From the NCBI RefSeq assembly GCF_035956715.1, contig NZ_CP108381.1:3596001-3660000 (forward strand): 64,000 bases of DNA, read 5' to 3'. Position numbers and translations under genes: made by a program. Each line of letters begins with the position of its first letter. Position 1 is the stretch's first letter. The notes under the pieces were generated by a model, which saw nothing but the letters and a program-made list of their open reading frames with translations, was not told the origin of the DNA and searched no databases. This document shows positions 26,892-35,367 of the stretch, in pieces. The DNA is from Nocardia sp. NBC_01329. Its GTDB lineage: Bacteria > Actinomycetota > Actinomycetes > Mycobacteriales > Mycobacteriaceae.

Positions 26892-27221
26892 GTGACCAGT
26901 CCACTCCAGGTCGATATCGATGTGTTGACCAAAATGGTTACCGGACTGAGGAATTCGCAGCAGATTCTCGACGACGCGCTGAAGGCGATGGCCGATGTGG
27001 GAGCCGCGAGCATCGGCACCCAAACTCTCGACAACGCCGCGGACAGTTTCCAGCGACGATGGCGCTTCGGGGTCCAACGCATCGGTGAACTCTCCCGCAC
27101 CACCGCCGATGGCGTGGATCAATGCCTTGCCGCCTATCAAGCGGCCGACAACGCGACGGCTACCGCCCTCGGTCAGGTCAACCAGACCCCGGCCGGAGCC
27201 GGCGAACAAGGTCGGCCGTGA
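26892..27221 (+). CDS. WXG100-like ESX protein
   Basis: The 109-residue two-helix protein (VDIDVLTKMVTGLRNSQQIL, then DNAADSFQRRWRFGVQRIGE) has W57-x-x-G60 near the turn instead of a strict WxG. The GTG at 26892 follows AGGGGGGCCG. The TGA overlaps the next gene's GTG (GTGA). It probably pairs with the N-terminal WKG region of the downstream protein. Confidence 0.75.
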   Translation: MTSPLQVDIDVLTKMVTGLRNSQQILDDALKAMADVGAASIGTQTLDNAADSFQRRWRFGVQRIGELSRTTADGVDQCLAAYQAADNATATALGQVNQTPAGAGEQGRP

Positions 27222-28462
27222 CCGACAACCCGTATCCGAATCTCGGCTACAACCCTGTCCCCGGCGTCCCCGACGATGTCGCAGGCCTGAGCACCCGGAT
27301 CAAGACTGCCGCCGACGCGGTACGCGAAACCAACGATCTACTGGCCCGGCTGCGCAACAGCAACGACGAGGTCTGGAAAGGCGAGGCGGGCGAGGCGTTC
27401 CGGAGTCACTTCGACGCCACCCTGGCCCAAGACCTGGGTTACGCCCAGAGCTCACTGGAACGCGCTGTAACGGTCCTCGGAGAATGGAACACTGCGCTCG
27501 TCGGATTCCGCGACCAGGCCAAAGCGCTGGATCAGGAAGCCGGGGTCGCCGCCGCGGAGGTCAACAAGGCCGTCGCCGAAGTCCAGGCCGCGAATGCCAA
27601 CCCCGACCTCGGCCTGGCGAATCAGCAGTTCGACGACTCCGCCGCACTGCAGGCGGCGCAGACCCGGCTCAATGCCGCCACCGCCCGGGTGAGCGCGGCA
27701 AATACCGCGCTGAGCAACTGGCTGGGAACCCAGGATTCGATCGCCGCCCGTGTCCGCGACCTCGCCACCGAACACGAAAACGTTGCCAAACGGATTGCCT
27801 CCGAACTCGACGCGGCCGCCAAGGATTTCGCCCCGAGCGAGCCGGACAAGAGCATCTGGGACAAGATCAAGGATGCGATCGGGTCGATCGGCGACTGGAT
27901 CGACGAGCACCGGGAGGGCATCCATACCGCGCTCTCCATCACCGCATCGGTCGCGGGCCTGCTCGCGCTGGTCACACCACCACCGGTTTCCGCGATCGCT
28001 CTCGGGGTGTCCCTGGTCGCGGGCGCCGGAGCGCTCACCCTCGATTTCACCGATCCAGAAATCCGCGAGGGCCTCATGTCCGGCGATTCGAAGGCATGGT
28101 TGACGGTAGGTGGAGATGCTCTCAGTGTGCTGCCCGGTGCCGGTGGCCTGGCCAAGACGGCATGGGCCGGGTTGCGAGGCTTCGACGATTTCGGCCGGAT
28201 GGAAGGCATGCTGAGCACCTGGACCGCCAGCGCGCACGATCCCGGCATCATGGGCAATCTGGCGGCCAAACCGGTCGATTGGGCTCTCGGCGAAGTCGCG
28301 TTGACCGGCTCTCCGGCTGTTGCCGGCACAACATATCGAGTACTCCAGATGGTCGATATGGCCAACACCCCGGGTATTCCCAGCTCCGCACCCGCGATCG
28401 CCATCCTGACCAGGGCCGGCGGGACTGTACAGAAGCTGGCGGGCCTCGGAGGGGACGAGTAA
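27218..28462 (+). CDS. putative T7SS-secreted protein
   Basis: The 414-residue protein begins TDNPYPNLGYNPVPGVPDDV, the opening seen in actinomycete 'putative T7SS-secreted' proteins. W53-K-G55 in EVWKGEAGEAFRSHF marks a WXG-type hairpin, followed by long helices (75-220). A hydrophobic segment near 240-275 (ALSITASVAGLLALVTPPPV) may insert in membrane. The C-terminal 130 residues match no toxin family I recognise. With the preceding WXG gene it forms a secretion pair. It could be a toxin with an unknown end domain, or a structural substrate. Confidence 0.75.
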   Translation: MTDNPYPNLGYNPVPGVPDDVAGLSTRIKTAADAVRETNDLLARLRNSNDEVWKGEAGEAFRSHFDATLAQDLGYAQSSLERAVTVLGEWNTALVGFRDQAKALDQEAGVAAAEVNKAVAEVQAANANPDLGLANQQFDDSAALQAAQTRLNAATARVSAANTALSNWLGTQDSIAARVRDLATEHENVAKRIASELDAAAKDFAPSEPDKSIWDKIKDAIGSIGDWIDEHREGIHTALSITASVAGLLALVTPPPVSAIALGVSLVAGAGALTLDFTDPEIREGLMSGDSKAWLTVGGDALSVLPGAGGLAKTAWAGLRGFDDFGRMEGMLSTWTASAHDPGIMGNLAAKPVDWALGEVALTGSPAVAGTTYRVLQMVDMANTPGIPSSAPAIAILTRAGGTVQKLAGLGGDE

Positions 28463-28471
28463 CGCACTGAG

Positions 28472-29131
28472 ATGCCGAACGACAAGCTCCGACCCGCCCC
28501 GCCCGTCGGTATCGATATCCCGCCCGGATACAACGAAATTCCGCTCGGCGACCTCGATACTCTCATGCAGACCGCTCGCCCGGTGATCACCGCATCCGTT
28601 CCCGACCGGATGCGCGACGACGTACCCGATGTACTCGGTACATTGCATTTTCTGCTGGCCACACTGGCCGCGAACAACGCTCTCTACAGCGGTATCGGCC
28701 TGCACCGCACCGCGGAGGTGTCCGGGCGGGTGGCCGTCTCCTGGCTGACCGTTTCCTCGTTCGAATATGGCGAAGAACGGAACCCGCGACTTGTCCTCAG
28801 TGAACTGATCAACGTCAAGGCCGAGAAGAAATCCCGGGGAACACTCGCGATCATAGAAGGCCCAGCCGTCCCGATCCTCTACTTCGAGTGGATCGAAAAG
28901 CATTCCGTACCGGTGTTCGCGAGCTATCCGGTGACCAGCGATACCCCGGAGGTGTTCCAGATCGAAGTGACAGTACCTTCCGCAGACGGGACGTCGATCG
29001 CCGTGGTGGAACTGTCGGCGGCCGACCCCGACATCGGTCCGCAGTACCGCGGGATGATCCTCGATATGGCGGCGTCGATAACCTTCCCGCAGCCGCCGTC
29101 CGACACTGGGAGCTCCAGCCTTGCGCTCTGA
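28472..29131 (+). CDS. conserved protein of the ESX substrate operon
   Basis: The 219-residue protein is a beta-rich soluble protein: VGIDIPPGYNEIPLGDLDTL, HFLLATLAANNALYSGIGLH, GTLAIIEGPAVPILYFEWIE, VFQIEVTVPSADGTSIAVVE. No signal or membrane helix is present. It starts at ATG 28472, ten bases after the T7SS protein, so the two are one operon. Position suits an immunity or accessory factor of that protein; I do not recognise the family. Confidence 0.7.
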   Translation: MPNDKLRPAPPVGIDIPPGYNEIPLGDLDTLMQTARPVITASVPDRMRDDVPDVLGTLHFLLATLAANNALYSGIGLHRTAEVSGRVAVSWLTVSSFEYGEERNPRLVLSELINVKAEKKSRGTLAIIEGPAVPILYFEWIEKHSVPVFASYPVTSDTPEVFQIEVTVPSADGTSIAVVELSAADPDIGPQYRGMILDMAASITFPQPPSDTGSSSLAL

Positions 29132-29194
29132 CGAAACACCACAACGACGCATCACGGCTGCTCACCCCGCCGAAGCCAGGGCAGGCGCGCGGTA

Positions 29195-29644
29195 GTGGAC
29201 CTGGAGAAGCGCCCAGCACGCCGCACGGGCGGCAGGAAGTCCGCCACTGGTAGCAAGAAAACCCGGTCTTTCGAATTCTTGGAGTCCGATTGGGCGACAC
29301 CCCGCGTTTCGGCAGGGCTGACGAAGGTCACCCTGACCGTTGTCGCGTTCATCCTGGACCTGCTACTGCACAGCGCGATGGGCCTTGCGGTCTGGAACAG
29401 CCTTGCCCATTCCCCGGAACCACCATGGAAGCCGATCATGTTGGGCGTGCTGGCCGGTGTAGCGGCGTCGTTCGTCCACCGCGTATTCGTCCAGCGTCTG
29501 ATCCGTACCACGCTCGGTAAAGCTCTGTTCGGTCTGCGGCTACGGGAGGAGGACGGCTCCTATCCGACGTTGTGGCGATTGATCGAGCAGTGGTTCGTCG
29601 GGTCCTTCCTGACGATCGCCACCCCGCTGCAGATACTCGGCTGA
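29195..29644 (+). CDS. RDD-family membrane protein
   Basis: The 149-residue protein has a basic N-terminus (PARRTGGRKSATGSKKTRS), hydrophobic segments around VTLTVVAFILDLLLHSAMGL and IMLGVLAGVAASFVHRVFVQ, and the RDD tail motif TTLGKALFGLRLREEDGSYP, with WRLIEQWFVG. The conserved D is in FILDLLLH. GTG 29195. It closes the plus-strand ESX arm; RDD proteins may transport small solutes, here unassigned. Confidence 0.75.
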   Translation: MDLEKRPARRTGGRKSATGSKKTRSFEFLESDWATPRVSAGLTKVTLTVVAFILDLLLHSAMGLAVWNSLAHSPEPPWKPIMLGVLAGVAASFVHRVFVQRLIRTTLGKALFGLRLREEDGSYPTLWRLIEQWFVGSFLTIATPLQILG

Positions 29645-29797
29645 TATCCGGCAACCGCTCCCCCCAGGAGGGTCCGGCCGAGTATCGCCGGAGCACGAGG
29701 TCGGGCCGCGGTGCCGACAGGTTCGCCGAGGTGGAGCGGCGCGACAACCGTCTCGGGCTTCTCGGCGATATGCGCAGAAGTAGGCCCAGTGCCTGGA

Positions 29798-32700
29798 TCA
29801 GGTCTCGGGCTGTCTCGGTGAGGACCACTCGGTGGCGACGTCGACCACCGTGAGCAGGCCGCCCGAACCGTCCCGCCCATGCGCGGCCAGTACACCGAAG
29901 TTGCGGTGGTCGGACCAGTTCTTATAGTCGCCGACGACGACCAGGCAGCGACGCGCCCGGGTAACGGCCACATTCAGCAGGTTGGGCGGATGTGACGCCC
30001 AATCGCGCGATTTGCGCTGGTCGGTTGCTGTGCCGAGGACCAGGATCACGACATCGGCTTCTTTGCCCTGCGTCGTATGGACTGTCCCCACGCGGTTGGC
30101 CGACCCCGGCAATCGATGCTCGACCACTCGTTGTAGCTGGTACACGACATCGCGGAATGGGCTGACAACAAAAACCGCCTCGCCGGTACGTCGTGCCAGT
30201 TCGTTCCCGCGAGCCGATTCGGTCGCCGCCCAATCGGGCAAGTCCAGTCCCGCGCGGGCCAGCTCGTTATCCATTGATCGGCTGATGCGGTCCCGGATCG
30301 TATCCAGCGTGGCCACCACATAGCGGCCTTCGGCCGGGTTCCATTTTTCACCACTCGGTTCGGCACCGACATCCAGCCAGGTGCTTTGGGCCAGCAGGTC
30401 GAACGGCTCGCGCGAGGTTACGCCGTACACCATCATCTCGTCGTAGGCGATCTTGTTGCTGACTTCGAACATGAGCCGGTCGCAGCGACGGTGCACCCGC
30501 AAAGGAGACCCCACCCAAACCGCCCCTTGGCTGTCCGGGACCGATAGCCAGGTCCCGAAGGGGTTGAGCCGATCGGCGACCGATTGCACCGGCATATTCT
30601 GCGGCACCCACTGTGGGTCGACCTCGAACTGCCGACACAACCGCTTCTGCCCCGACAGCGGCAATGTGATAACCGGCTCCAGCTGACGTGGATCTCCGAC
30701 TACCACCGCCCGCTGTGATCGCCACAGCGCTCCGACGGCCTCCTGCGGGGCCGCCTGACCTGCCTCATCGATGAACAGCCAGCCGAGCGCCTCCCGACCG
30801 AGTTTCGCGAACATCCGTGGCAGGGAGGCAAAGGTCGTCGATACCACCGGCACCACGAAGAAGAGCATCTGCCAGGCGGCAAGAATTGTCTCTTCGGGGA
30901 GGTCGGCAGGCGCATCGCCGCTCACGACATCCATCGCGGCACGCATGTTGTGCCACATCAATGCCGGTTCGGCGGTCAGTACCGCTCTGTGCAGGTTGAG
31001 GGCGGCGATCAAGACTTGCGAACGGGCCGCCGCATACTCTTCGTCCATCCATGGCGACGAATTCTCCCGCCGCTCCATCGCCGCACGCTCGTCCGGCGCA
31101 GCGTCCCATTCGTTTCCCGGTACGGTACCGGGCCATCGGAGCCGCGCCTGCTCCAATTTCTCGGCGTCTTCCCGGAGCATGTCCCGCCTACGCTGTACCG
31201 CATTGTCGGCTGCCCCGACGGACTCGACCGCCCGGTCCAGATCGCGCTCGCACTCGGCGAGCCGATCCCGGCAGTGGTCGGCCACCCGCACCGCTTCGCT
31301 GAGATCGCGTTGACGTGCGGTGAACGTATCCGCACTGTCCTGGTGCACTGCCTCGGCCTCGTCGAGCACCCGGACGGCCTGTTCAAGCGCGGCAGCCAGC
31401 GGTCGCGACTCTTGCTCCCAGTCGCCCAGGGCAGACCGGGTCCACATCCTCCGTAACAAGCCGGGTCTACGCGCCATCTGGTGATGCAGGGCGGAATCGG
31501 CGATCCGGACCTGCGCCGCCATCCGTTCCACTCGCTGCTGTGTCCGGTCCATTGTCGCGCGGGCGTCACGGACCGCACGCTCGGCGCCCCGGTAGTCGGC
31601 GTGAGCCTGTTCGAGCTGCGCGCGCAGTTCGTCCCGGTGGCTCCGCAACAGCTGCAGATGGTCACGGTCGTTTTCGGCCCGGTGACGCAACTCGGCCAGC
31701 CTGGCGTCGGGTTCGGAAACACGGTCGAGAATATCGGCGATGTCTTGCCGCTCGCTCGCCAGTCGAGCGACCGCTGCGCACGCGGCGTCGAACTCTGCGA
31801 CAGCATCGGACCACGCTGTGTTCTCGGCACGGCCGGGTACGGCGGTTTCCTGGAGGTCCTTGAGGATCCGCTGTAGTCCGCGGAGGTCCGCGGCGTTGCG
31901 GCCCCGCCCACTTCCAGTTTCTTTTCCCCACCAGAACCGATCGACGAACTGGGCACGGTTGGGCCGCCGGCCCAACCGTGCCGCAATCGATCCCCAGCAC
32001 GGCGTCCCGGTCAGTAGGGTCGCCGGATCTGACAGGTATCGCGCGTCGGGAAAGGATCGCGCATCCACGGCTTTGGCGACGGGCATTTCCAGCGTCACGT
32101 TCTCCACGGCGCCGTTGTTGGAGGAAGCCACAACGATTTCGAAGCCGGTGAGGTCGGGAGCAAGCCTATGGATCGACCGGATGTATCGCGTCGGACTGTC
32201 GTCGGATTCCCAGCGTAACGCCGACTTCTCGAACGCGGCCCGCGCCGAATCCAGTCTGGCCAGGCGCTGTGCGCGCTCCACCACCACGGCGGCCACCAGA
32301 TCGCGGAGCATCGTCGTCTTACCTGTTCCCGGCGGCCCGTTGACCGCATAGATACCGCGGGCGCCGGGGTCTGACAGCCGGTGACGGATCTGATTCACGG
32401 CGAACTGCTGGCTCAGTGTCAATGGCCGGGCCGGATCGCTCGGCCACCGCCCGGCCGGTGCCGAGGCCGGGCCGACCGACCGCAGAACCGAACGCGGATC
32501 GGCGCGTACGTCCACCCGCCGCTCGACGTCGACCTCGTCCGAGCACAGGTACGCGCGCAACGCCTCACCGGCGTCTCCGATGGACAGTGCGTCGGCGACG
32601 CGGTCCAGATCATCGGCGTGGAAACTGTTGAGGAAATCGTCGGAGGACATCTCTTCGGCCGACTTCAGCGGGATCTGGATACTTTTGATCCGGATGGAAT

Positions 32701-33610
32701 CAGGTCTCAATACTTCTGCCACATCCAGGCTTTCGGCCACCAGACGAGTCAGGGCGACCAGGTCGGGTACAGCGAGCACTTTGGTGCACAGCGCCCTGGA
32801 CTGCGGCGAGTCTCCGTCCACCTCGCTCTGATCAGAGTCCACGCCACCCTCGCTCTCCGGACTGTCCGCGCGTCTCTGTTCCACCGCTGCGGTGACGGAT
32901 TCATTCGCGCGGGCGGCGAGGTTGTCACCGATGTTCTCGACAACCGTGGTACCCAGGGCGCCGATCGCTGGTTCCAGCGCCGCACTGAGCAATGCCGGCA
33001 GTGACGAGATCCCTCCCGTCGCGATATCGAGTGCGACTCGGGCCGCCATGCCCGCTATCTGTCCGAGCCCCCGACCGGCAGCCGATCCACCGGCCGGAGA
33101 GTTGTCGATAGGTATGCGTCCGTCGCCGAATTCGAAACAGACTGCCATCAGTCGCTTCTGATCCTCGTCGAACCCGTCCAGCCAGGAATCGCTACCGGGC
33201 CCCGGTGCGAGTGTTCGGCTCACTGCCCAGGCACACGAGGAAAGTGTGACACTGTCTTTGATGAGCTGACCGCCGCTGTCGACCGCGAAGCTCAGCAGGG
33301 CGCTCTTACCGCTGTTACGCCCACCGAAATCTATCTCGATCTCGGGCGCGCGGAGCATGTTCTGCAGCACTTCACGTACTTTGGCCACATCGTAGATACC
33401 GGCGTACACGGTATGCCGCCATGCCTTGTTCTGCCGCGGCGCGGGGAGCACCCCGGCATCCCAGGGCAGCGGCCGATCGATATGGACCGCCCGCATATTC
33501 TTCCGAGGGTCGACCGGATCGACCCTCGGCGGGCTGAAATACTCCACCGCCCGCCAGTACCGCACGATACGCGCTTGCCGCTCGGACTCGTCCACTCGAA
33601 CCCCCGACAC
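29798..33610 (-). CDS. large COG1112-type superfamily 1 helicase with coiled-coil insertion
   Basis: The 1270-residue protein has an uncharacterised N-terminal part (1-395), then Walker A GPPGTGKT (425-432), NGAVENVTLEMP as motif Ia, a coiled-coil insertion of about 225 residues (600-825), DEAG (948-951, motif II), GDPRQLEPV (972-980, motif III), and motifs V-VI in VGTVHTTQGKEADVVILVLG and LLNVAVTRARRCLVVVGDY. This is a DNA2/NAM7/UPF1-like translocase. Related single proteins occur in phage-defence genes such as Mokosh, but no nuclease domain is seen here, so defence is inference. It starts GTG 33610. It stands alone in an accessory region with no partner gene. Confidence 0.88.
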   Translation of the reverse strand: MSGVRVDESERQARIVRYWRAVEYFSPPRVDPVDPRKNMRAVHIDRPLPWDAGVLPAPRQNKAWRHTVYAGIYDVAKVREVLQNMLRAPEIEIDFGGRNSGKSALLSFAVDSGGQLIKDSVTLSSCAWAVSRTLAPGPGSDSWLDGFDEDQKRLMAVCFEFGDGRIPIDNSPAGGSAAGRGLGQIAGMAARVALDIATGGISSLPALLSAALEPAIGALGTTVVENIGDNLAARANESVTAAVEQRRADSPESEGGVDSDQSEVDGDSPQSRALCTKVLAVPDLVALTRLVAESLDVAEVLRPDSIRIKSIQIPLKSAEEMSSDDFLNSFHADDLDRVADALSIGDAGEALRAYLCSDEVDVERRVDVRADPRSVLRSVGPASAPAGRWPSDPARPLTLSQQFAVNQIRHRLSDPGARGIYAVNGPPGTGKTTMLRDLVAAVVVERAQRLARLDSARAAFEKSALRWESDDSPTRYIRSIHRLAPDLTGFEIVVASSNNGAVENVTLEMPVAKAVDARSFPDARYLSDPATLLTGTPCWGSIAARLGRRPNRAQFVDRFWWGKETGSGRGRNAADLRGLQRILKDLQETAVPGRAENTAWSDAVAEFDAACAAVARLASERQDIADILDRVSEPDARLAELRHRAENDRDHLQLLRSHRDELRAQLEQAHADYRGAERAVRDARATMDRTQQRVERMAAQVRIADSALHHQMARRPGLLRRMWTRSALGDWEQESRPLAAALEQAVRVLDEAEAVHQDSADTFTARQRDLSEAVRVADHCRDRLAECERDLDRAVESVGAADNAVQRRRDMLREDAEKLEQARLRWPGTVPGNEWDAAPDERAAMERRENSSPWMDEEYAAARSQVLIAALNLHRAVLTAEPALMWHNMRAAMDVVSGDAPADLPEETILAAWQMLFFVVPVVSTTFASLPRMFAKLGREALGWLFIDEAGQAAPQEAVGALWRSQRAVVVGDPRQLEPVITLPLSGQKRLCRQFEVDPQWVPQNMPVQSVADRLNPFGTWLSVPDSQGAVWVGSPLRVHRRCDRLMFEVSNKIAYDEMMVYGVTSREPFDLLAQSTWLDVGAEPSGEKWNPAEGRYVVATLDTIRDRISRSMDNELARAGLDLPDWAATESARGNELARRTGEAVFVVSPFRDVVYQLQRVVEHRLPGSANRVGTVHTTQGKEADVVILVLGTATDQRKSRDWASHPPNLLNVAVTRARRCLVVVGDYKNWSDHRNFGVLAAHGRDGSGGLLTVVDVATEWSSPRQPET

Positions 33611-33686
33611 TCAATTGCATTGACTAGCAATGTAATACGATACGCATGGACGAGGTATCGTAGTTCGGTTCCGGCACTTGCGGCCA

Positions 33687-33797
33687 GCTCAGCGAATCCA
33701 CCATGACGCGTTGAAGTGGACCCTGTCGCGGCTGCGCATCGAGCCGGTCACCCAGGCCATCGCTCAGTCTGCGGCAGCCTTCCTACGGGAGCTGGGG
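33687..33797 (+). pseudogene. PIN-domain (VapC-like) toxin fragment
   Basis: HHDALKWTLSRLRIEPVTQA then IAQSAAAFLRELG corresponds to the middle of actinomycete PIN-domain proteins, up to the point where GHKYAIDAMVA would carry the next acidic residue. Here the sequence goes on unrelated. There is no start or antitoxin. A remnant of a VapBC-type pair. Confidence 0.5.
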
Positions 33798-33871
33798 CCA
33801 CACATCGTGCAGGACATGCTCGGACTGCCGTACGAAAAGCCCGCCGACCGAACAGCAGACCTTTCACCGAC

Positions 33872-33943
33872 CGGACCCCGGTGACCTCCGGAGCCAGTCG
33901 CGGCGTCGGCCTCGCCATCGCCCTCGCCGCCGCTCAGGCTTCG
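33872..33943 (+). pseudogene. third short-chain dehydrogenase fragment
   Basis: Twenty-four codons, RTPVTSGASRGVGLAIALAA then AQAS, give the SDR cofactor motif SGASRGVG and its helix, without anything else of the family. It overlaps the 3' end of the zinc-ribbon gene on the other strand. A scrap only. Confidence 0.4.
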
Positions 33944-34137
33944 ACCGCGGAACCGCAGACGCCGCACACTTCGAGCGAGCGGCGCTTCCAGCGAGCGACC
34001 GGAACGAAGAACACCGTGAACTGCTTGAACTCCCGCACGCGCATCCACTGCGTCGTGTTGTGACAGCGTGGGCAACTCCGGGTCCCTCCGGGGCCCAGGT
34101 TGCGCCGCTTGGTGCCGAAACCGAAGATGAAGAACAT
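33934..34137 (-). CDS. small zinc-ribbon protein
   Basis: The 67-residue protein has MFFIFGFGTKRRNLGPGG, then CPRCHNTTQWMRVREFKQFT and FFVPVARWKRRSLEVCGVCG: two CxxC knuckles (CPRC and CGVC) separated by an aromatic strand, as in actinomycete zinc-ribbon proteins of 60-80 residues. ATG 34137. Role unknown; zinc storage or nucleic-acid contacts are possible. Confidence 0.8.
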   Translation of the reverse strand: MFFIFGFGTKRRNLGPGGTRSCPRCHNTTQWMRVREFKQFTVFFVPVARWKRRSLEVCGVCGSAVEA

Positions 34138-34259
34138 CAGCCCAGCGTAGAGGGCAGCCGATTCTCGATAGGTTCGCCGACTGCCCGGACGGTCACGCCT
34201 TTCCCCGCCCGGTTCGGCGCCCGGTCCACGCCGCTCGGCGAACCGGACGGGCGGCGCTT

Positions 34260-35096
34260 TCAGTCCGTTCGCGTGGCCACGACGGCGAAGTTCAGCGGAA
34301 TCCGCGGCGCGTCCGGCGGCAGTGCCCACCCCTGTGGGCACGGCACCAGTTCAGGGAAGGCAGGCCAATCCATGATGGACAATTCCTCGACCGCGTCGAG
34401 CCGCAGACCCGCCCGCAGCAGCGCGCCTACCACTTCGCCCAGGTCGTGCCGCCACTCGTGCACCGTGTCGTGCGCGATCCGCCCGGCCGAATCCTCGGTG
34501 TAGCTGCCCGATTCGATATAGGTCCGGTGACCACCGCCGCCCAGATAGTCGTCGGTGATCTCCCAGGGCTCGAATGCCATGGACCCGAGAATCGGGTGAT
34601 CATCGCGGATCAGGAACACGCCGCCGGGCTCGAGGAGGTCGTGGATCGAGCGCGCCCAGTCGTCCAGCTCGGGTAGCCACACGATCGTTCCGGCACTGGT
34701 GACGACGAGGTCGAACCGCCGGTCCAGCACTGCCGAGGCGAACCGCGCGTCGCCTTCCACAAAGGTGATCGCATGGCCGGCGGCCTTCGCGATTCGTGCT
34801 GCATGGCTCAGCGAGTTGGGCGAGAAGTCGAGCCCGTACACGTCGCCCGCCCCCAAGCGGGACCAGGAGAGCGTGTCGATTCCGATATGGCACTGCAGAT
34901 GCAACAGCGAACGATCCCGTACCCCGGATTCCGGCAGATGCGCGGCCAGCACCGCCAGATCGTTGCGCACCACCGGCGAGATACGGCTGGTATCGGCGAC
35001 AAAGGCATCGACGTCGTACATCCGCGAACGCCGGTGGACCTCGGCGCGGTCGTCCCAGTTCGCGCGGTTGGCGGCGATCGCCGCGGCCTCGTCCAT
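34260..35096 (-). CDS. class I SAM-dependent methyltransferase
   Basis: The 278-residue protein has the Rossmann motif in SLLHLQCHIGIDTLSWSRLG, motif II VYGLDFSPNSL, FVEGDARFAS, and FDLVVTSAGTIVWLPELDDW. LLEPGGVFLIRDDHPILG is motif post-III. It resembles UbiE/Tcm-like small-molecule methyltransferases. ATG 35096. The large dyad at 35135 lies 40 bp upstream, so a repressor probably controls it. Substrate unknown. Confidence 0.85.
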   Translation of the reverse strand: MDEAAAIAANRANWDDRAEVHRRSRMYDVDAFVADTSRISPVVRNDLAVLAAHLPESGVRDRSLLHLQCHIGIDTLSWSRLGAGDVYGLDFSPNSLSHAARIAKAAGHAITFVEGDARFASAVLDRRFDLVVTSAGTIVWLPELDDWARSIHDLLEPGGVFLIRDDHPILGSMAFEPWEITDDYLGGGGHRTYIESGSYTEDSAGRIAHDTVHEWRHDLGEVVGALLRAGLRLDAVEELSIMDWPAFPELVPCPQGWALPPDAPRIPLNFAVVATRTD

Positions 35097-35134
35097 GATC
35101 GGTCCTTTCCATAGGGTCTGCACAACTCGCGACC

Positions 35135-35162
35135 GCTTTATATCACACGCGTGATATAAAGC
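35135..35162. promoter_or_regulatory. 12+12 dyad upstream of the methyltransferase
   Basis: gctttatatcac (35135-35146), acgc, gtgatataaagc (35151-35162) is a perfect AT-rich inverted repeat placed 39 bp before the methyltransferase ATG. It fits a TetR or GntR-type operator. No regulator gene of that type adjoins it. Confidence 0.65.
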
Positions 35163-35367
35163 GGAATCAATTTCTGAGCGGTGGCGAGCCGAGTGCATCC
35201 ATCCGATTGCTCTGACCCCGGAGGAGAGCGCCCACCGGATCCGCGGAGCGAGCCGATCACTGCCGGTTAGCGCCGCGAGCACCTGACGACCACAGCACCC
35301 GGACTTCCGAGACCCCCGCCCGCCGCGACTGGTCCGCGCCGACCCGGACAATCACTGCGAACAGGCG

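Noticed and set aside
26665..26904. Extended N-terminus of the DUF6508-like gene
   Set aside because: The 80 extra residues are Cys/Arg-rich and unlike the family; the GTG at 26664 gives a natural start.
27452..29155. A 567-codon open frame on the minus strand
   Set aside because: It is antisense to the T7SS-secreted protein operon and shows no motif.
29798..33610. HelR-type rifamycin-resistance helicase
   Set aside because: HelR is shorter and UvrD-like, and no RAE is seen upstream of this gene; the motif layout is UPF1/DNA2-like.
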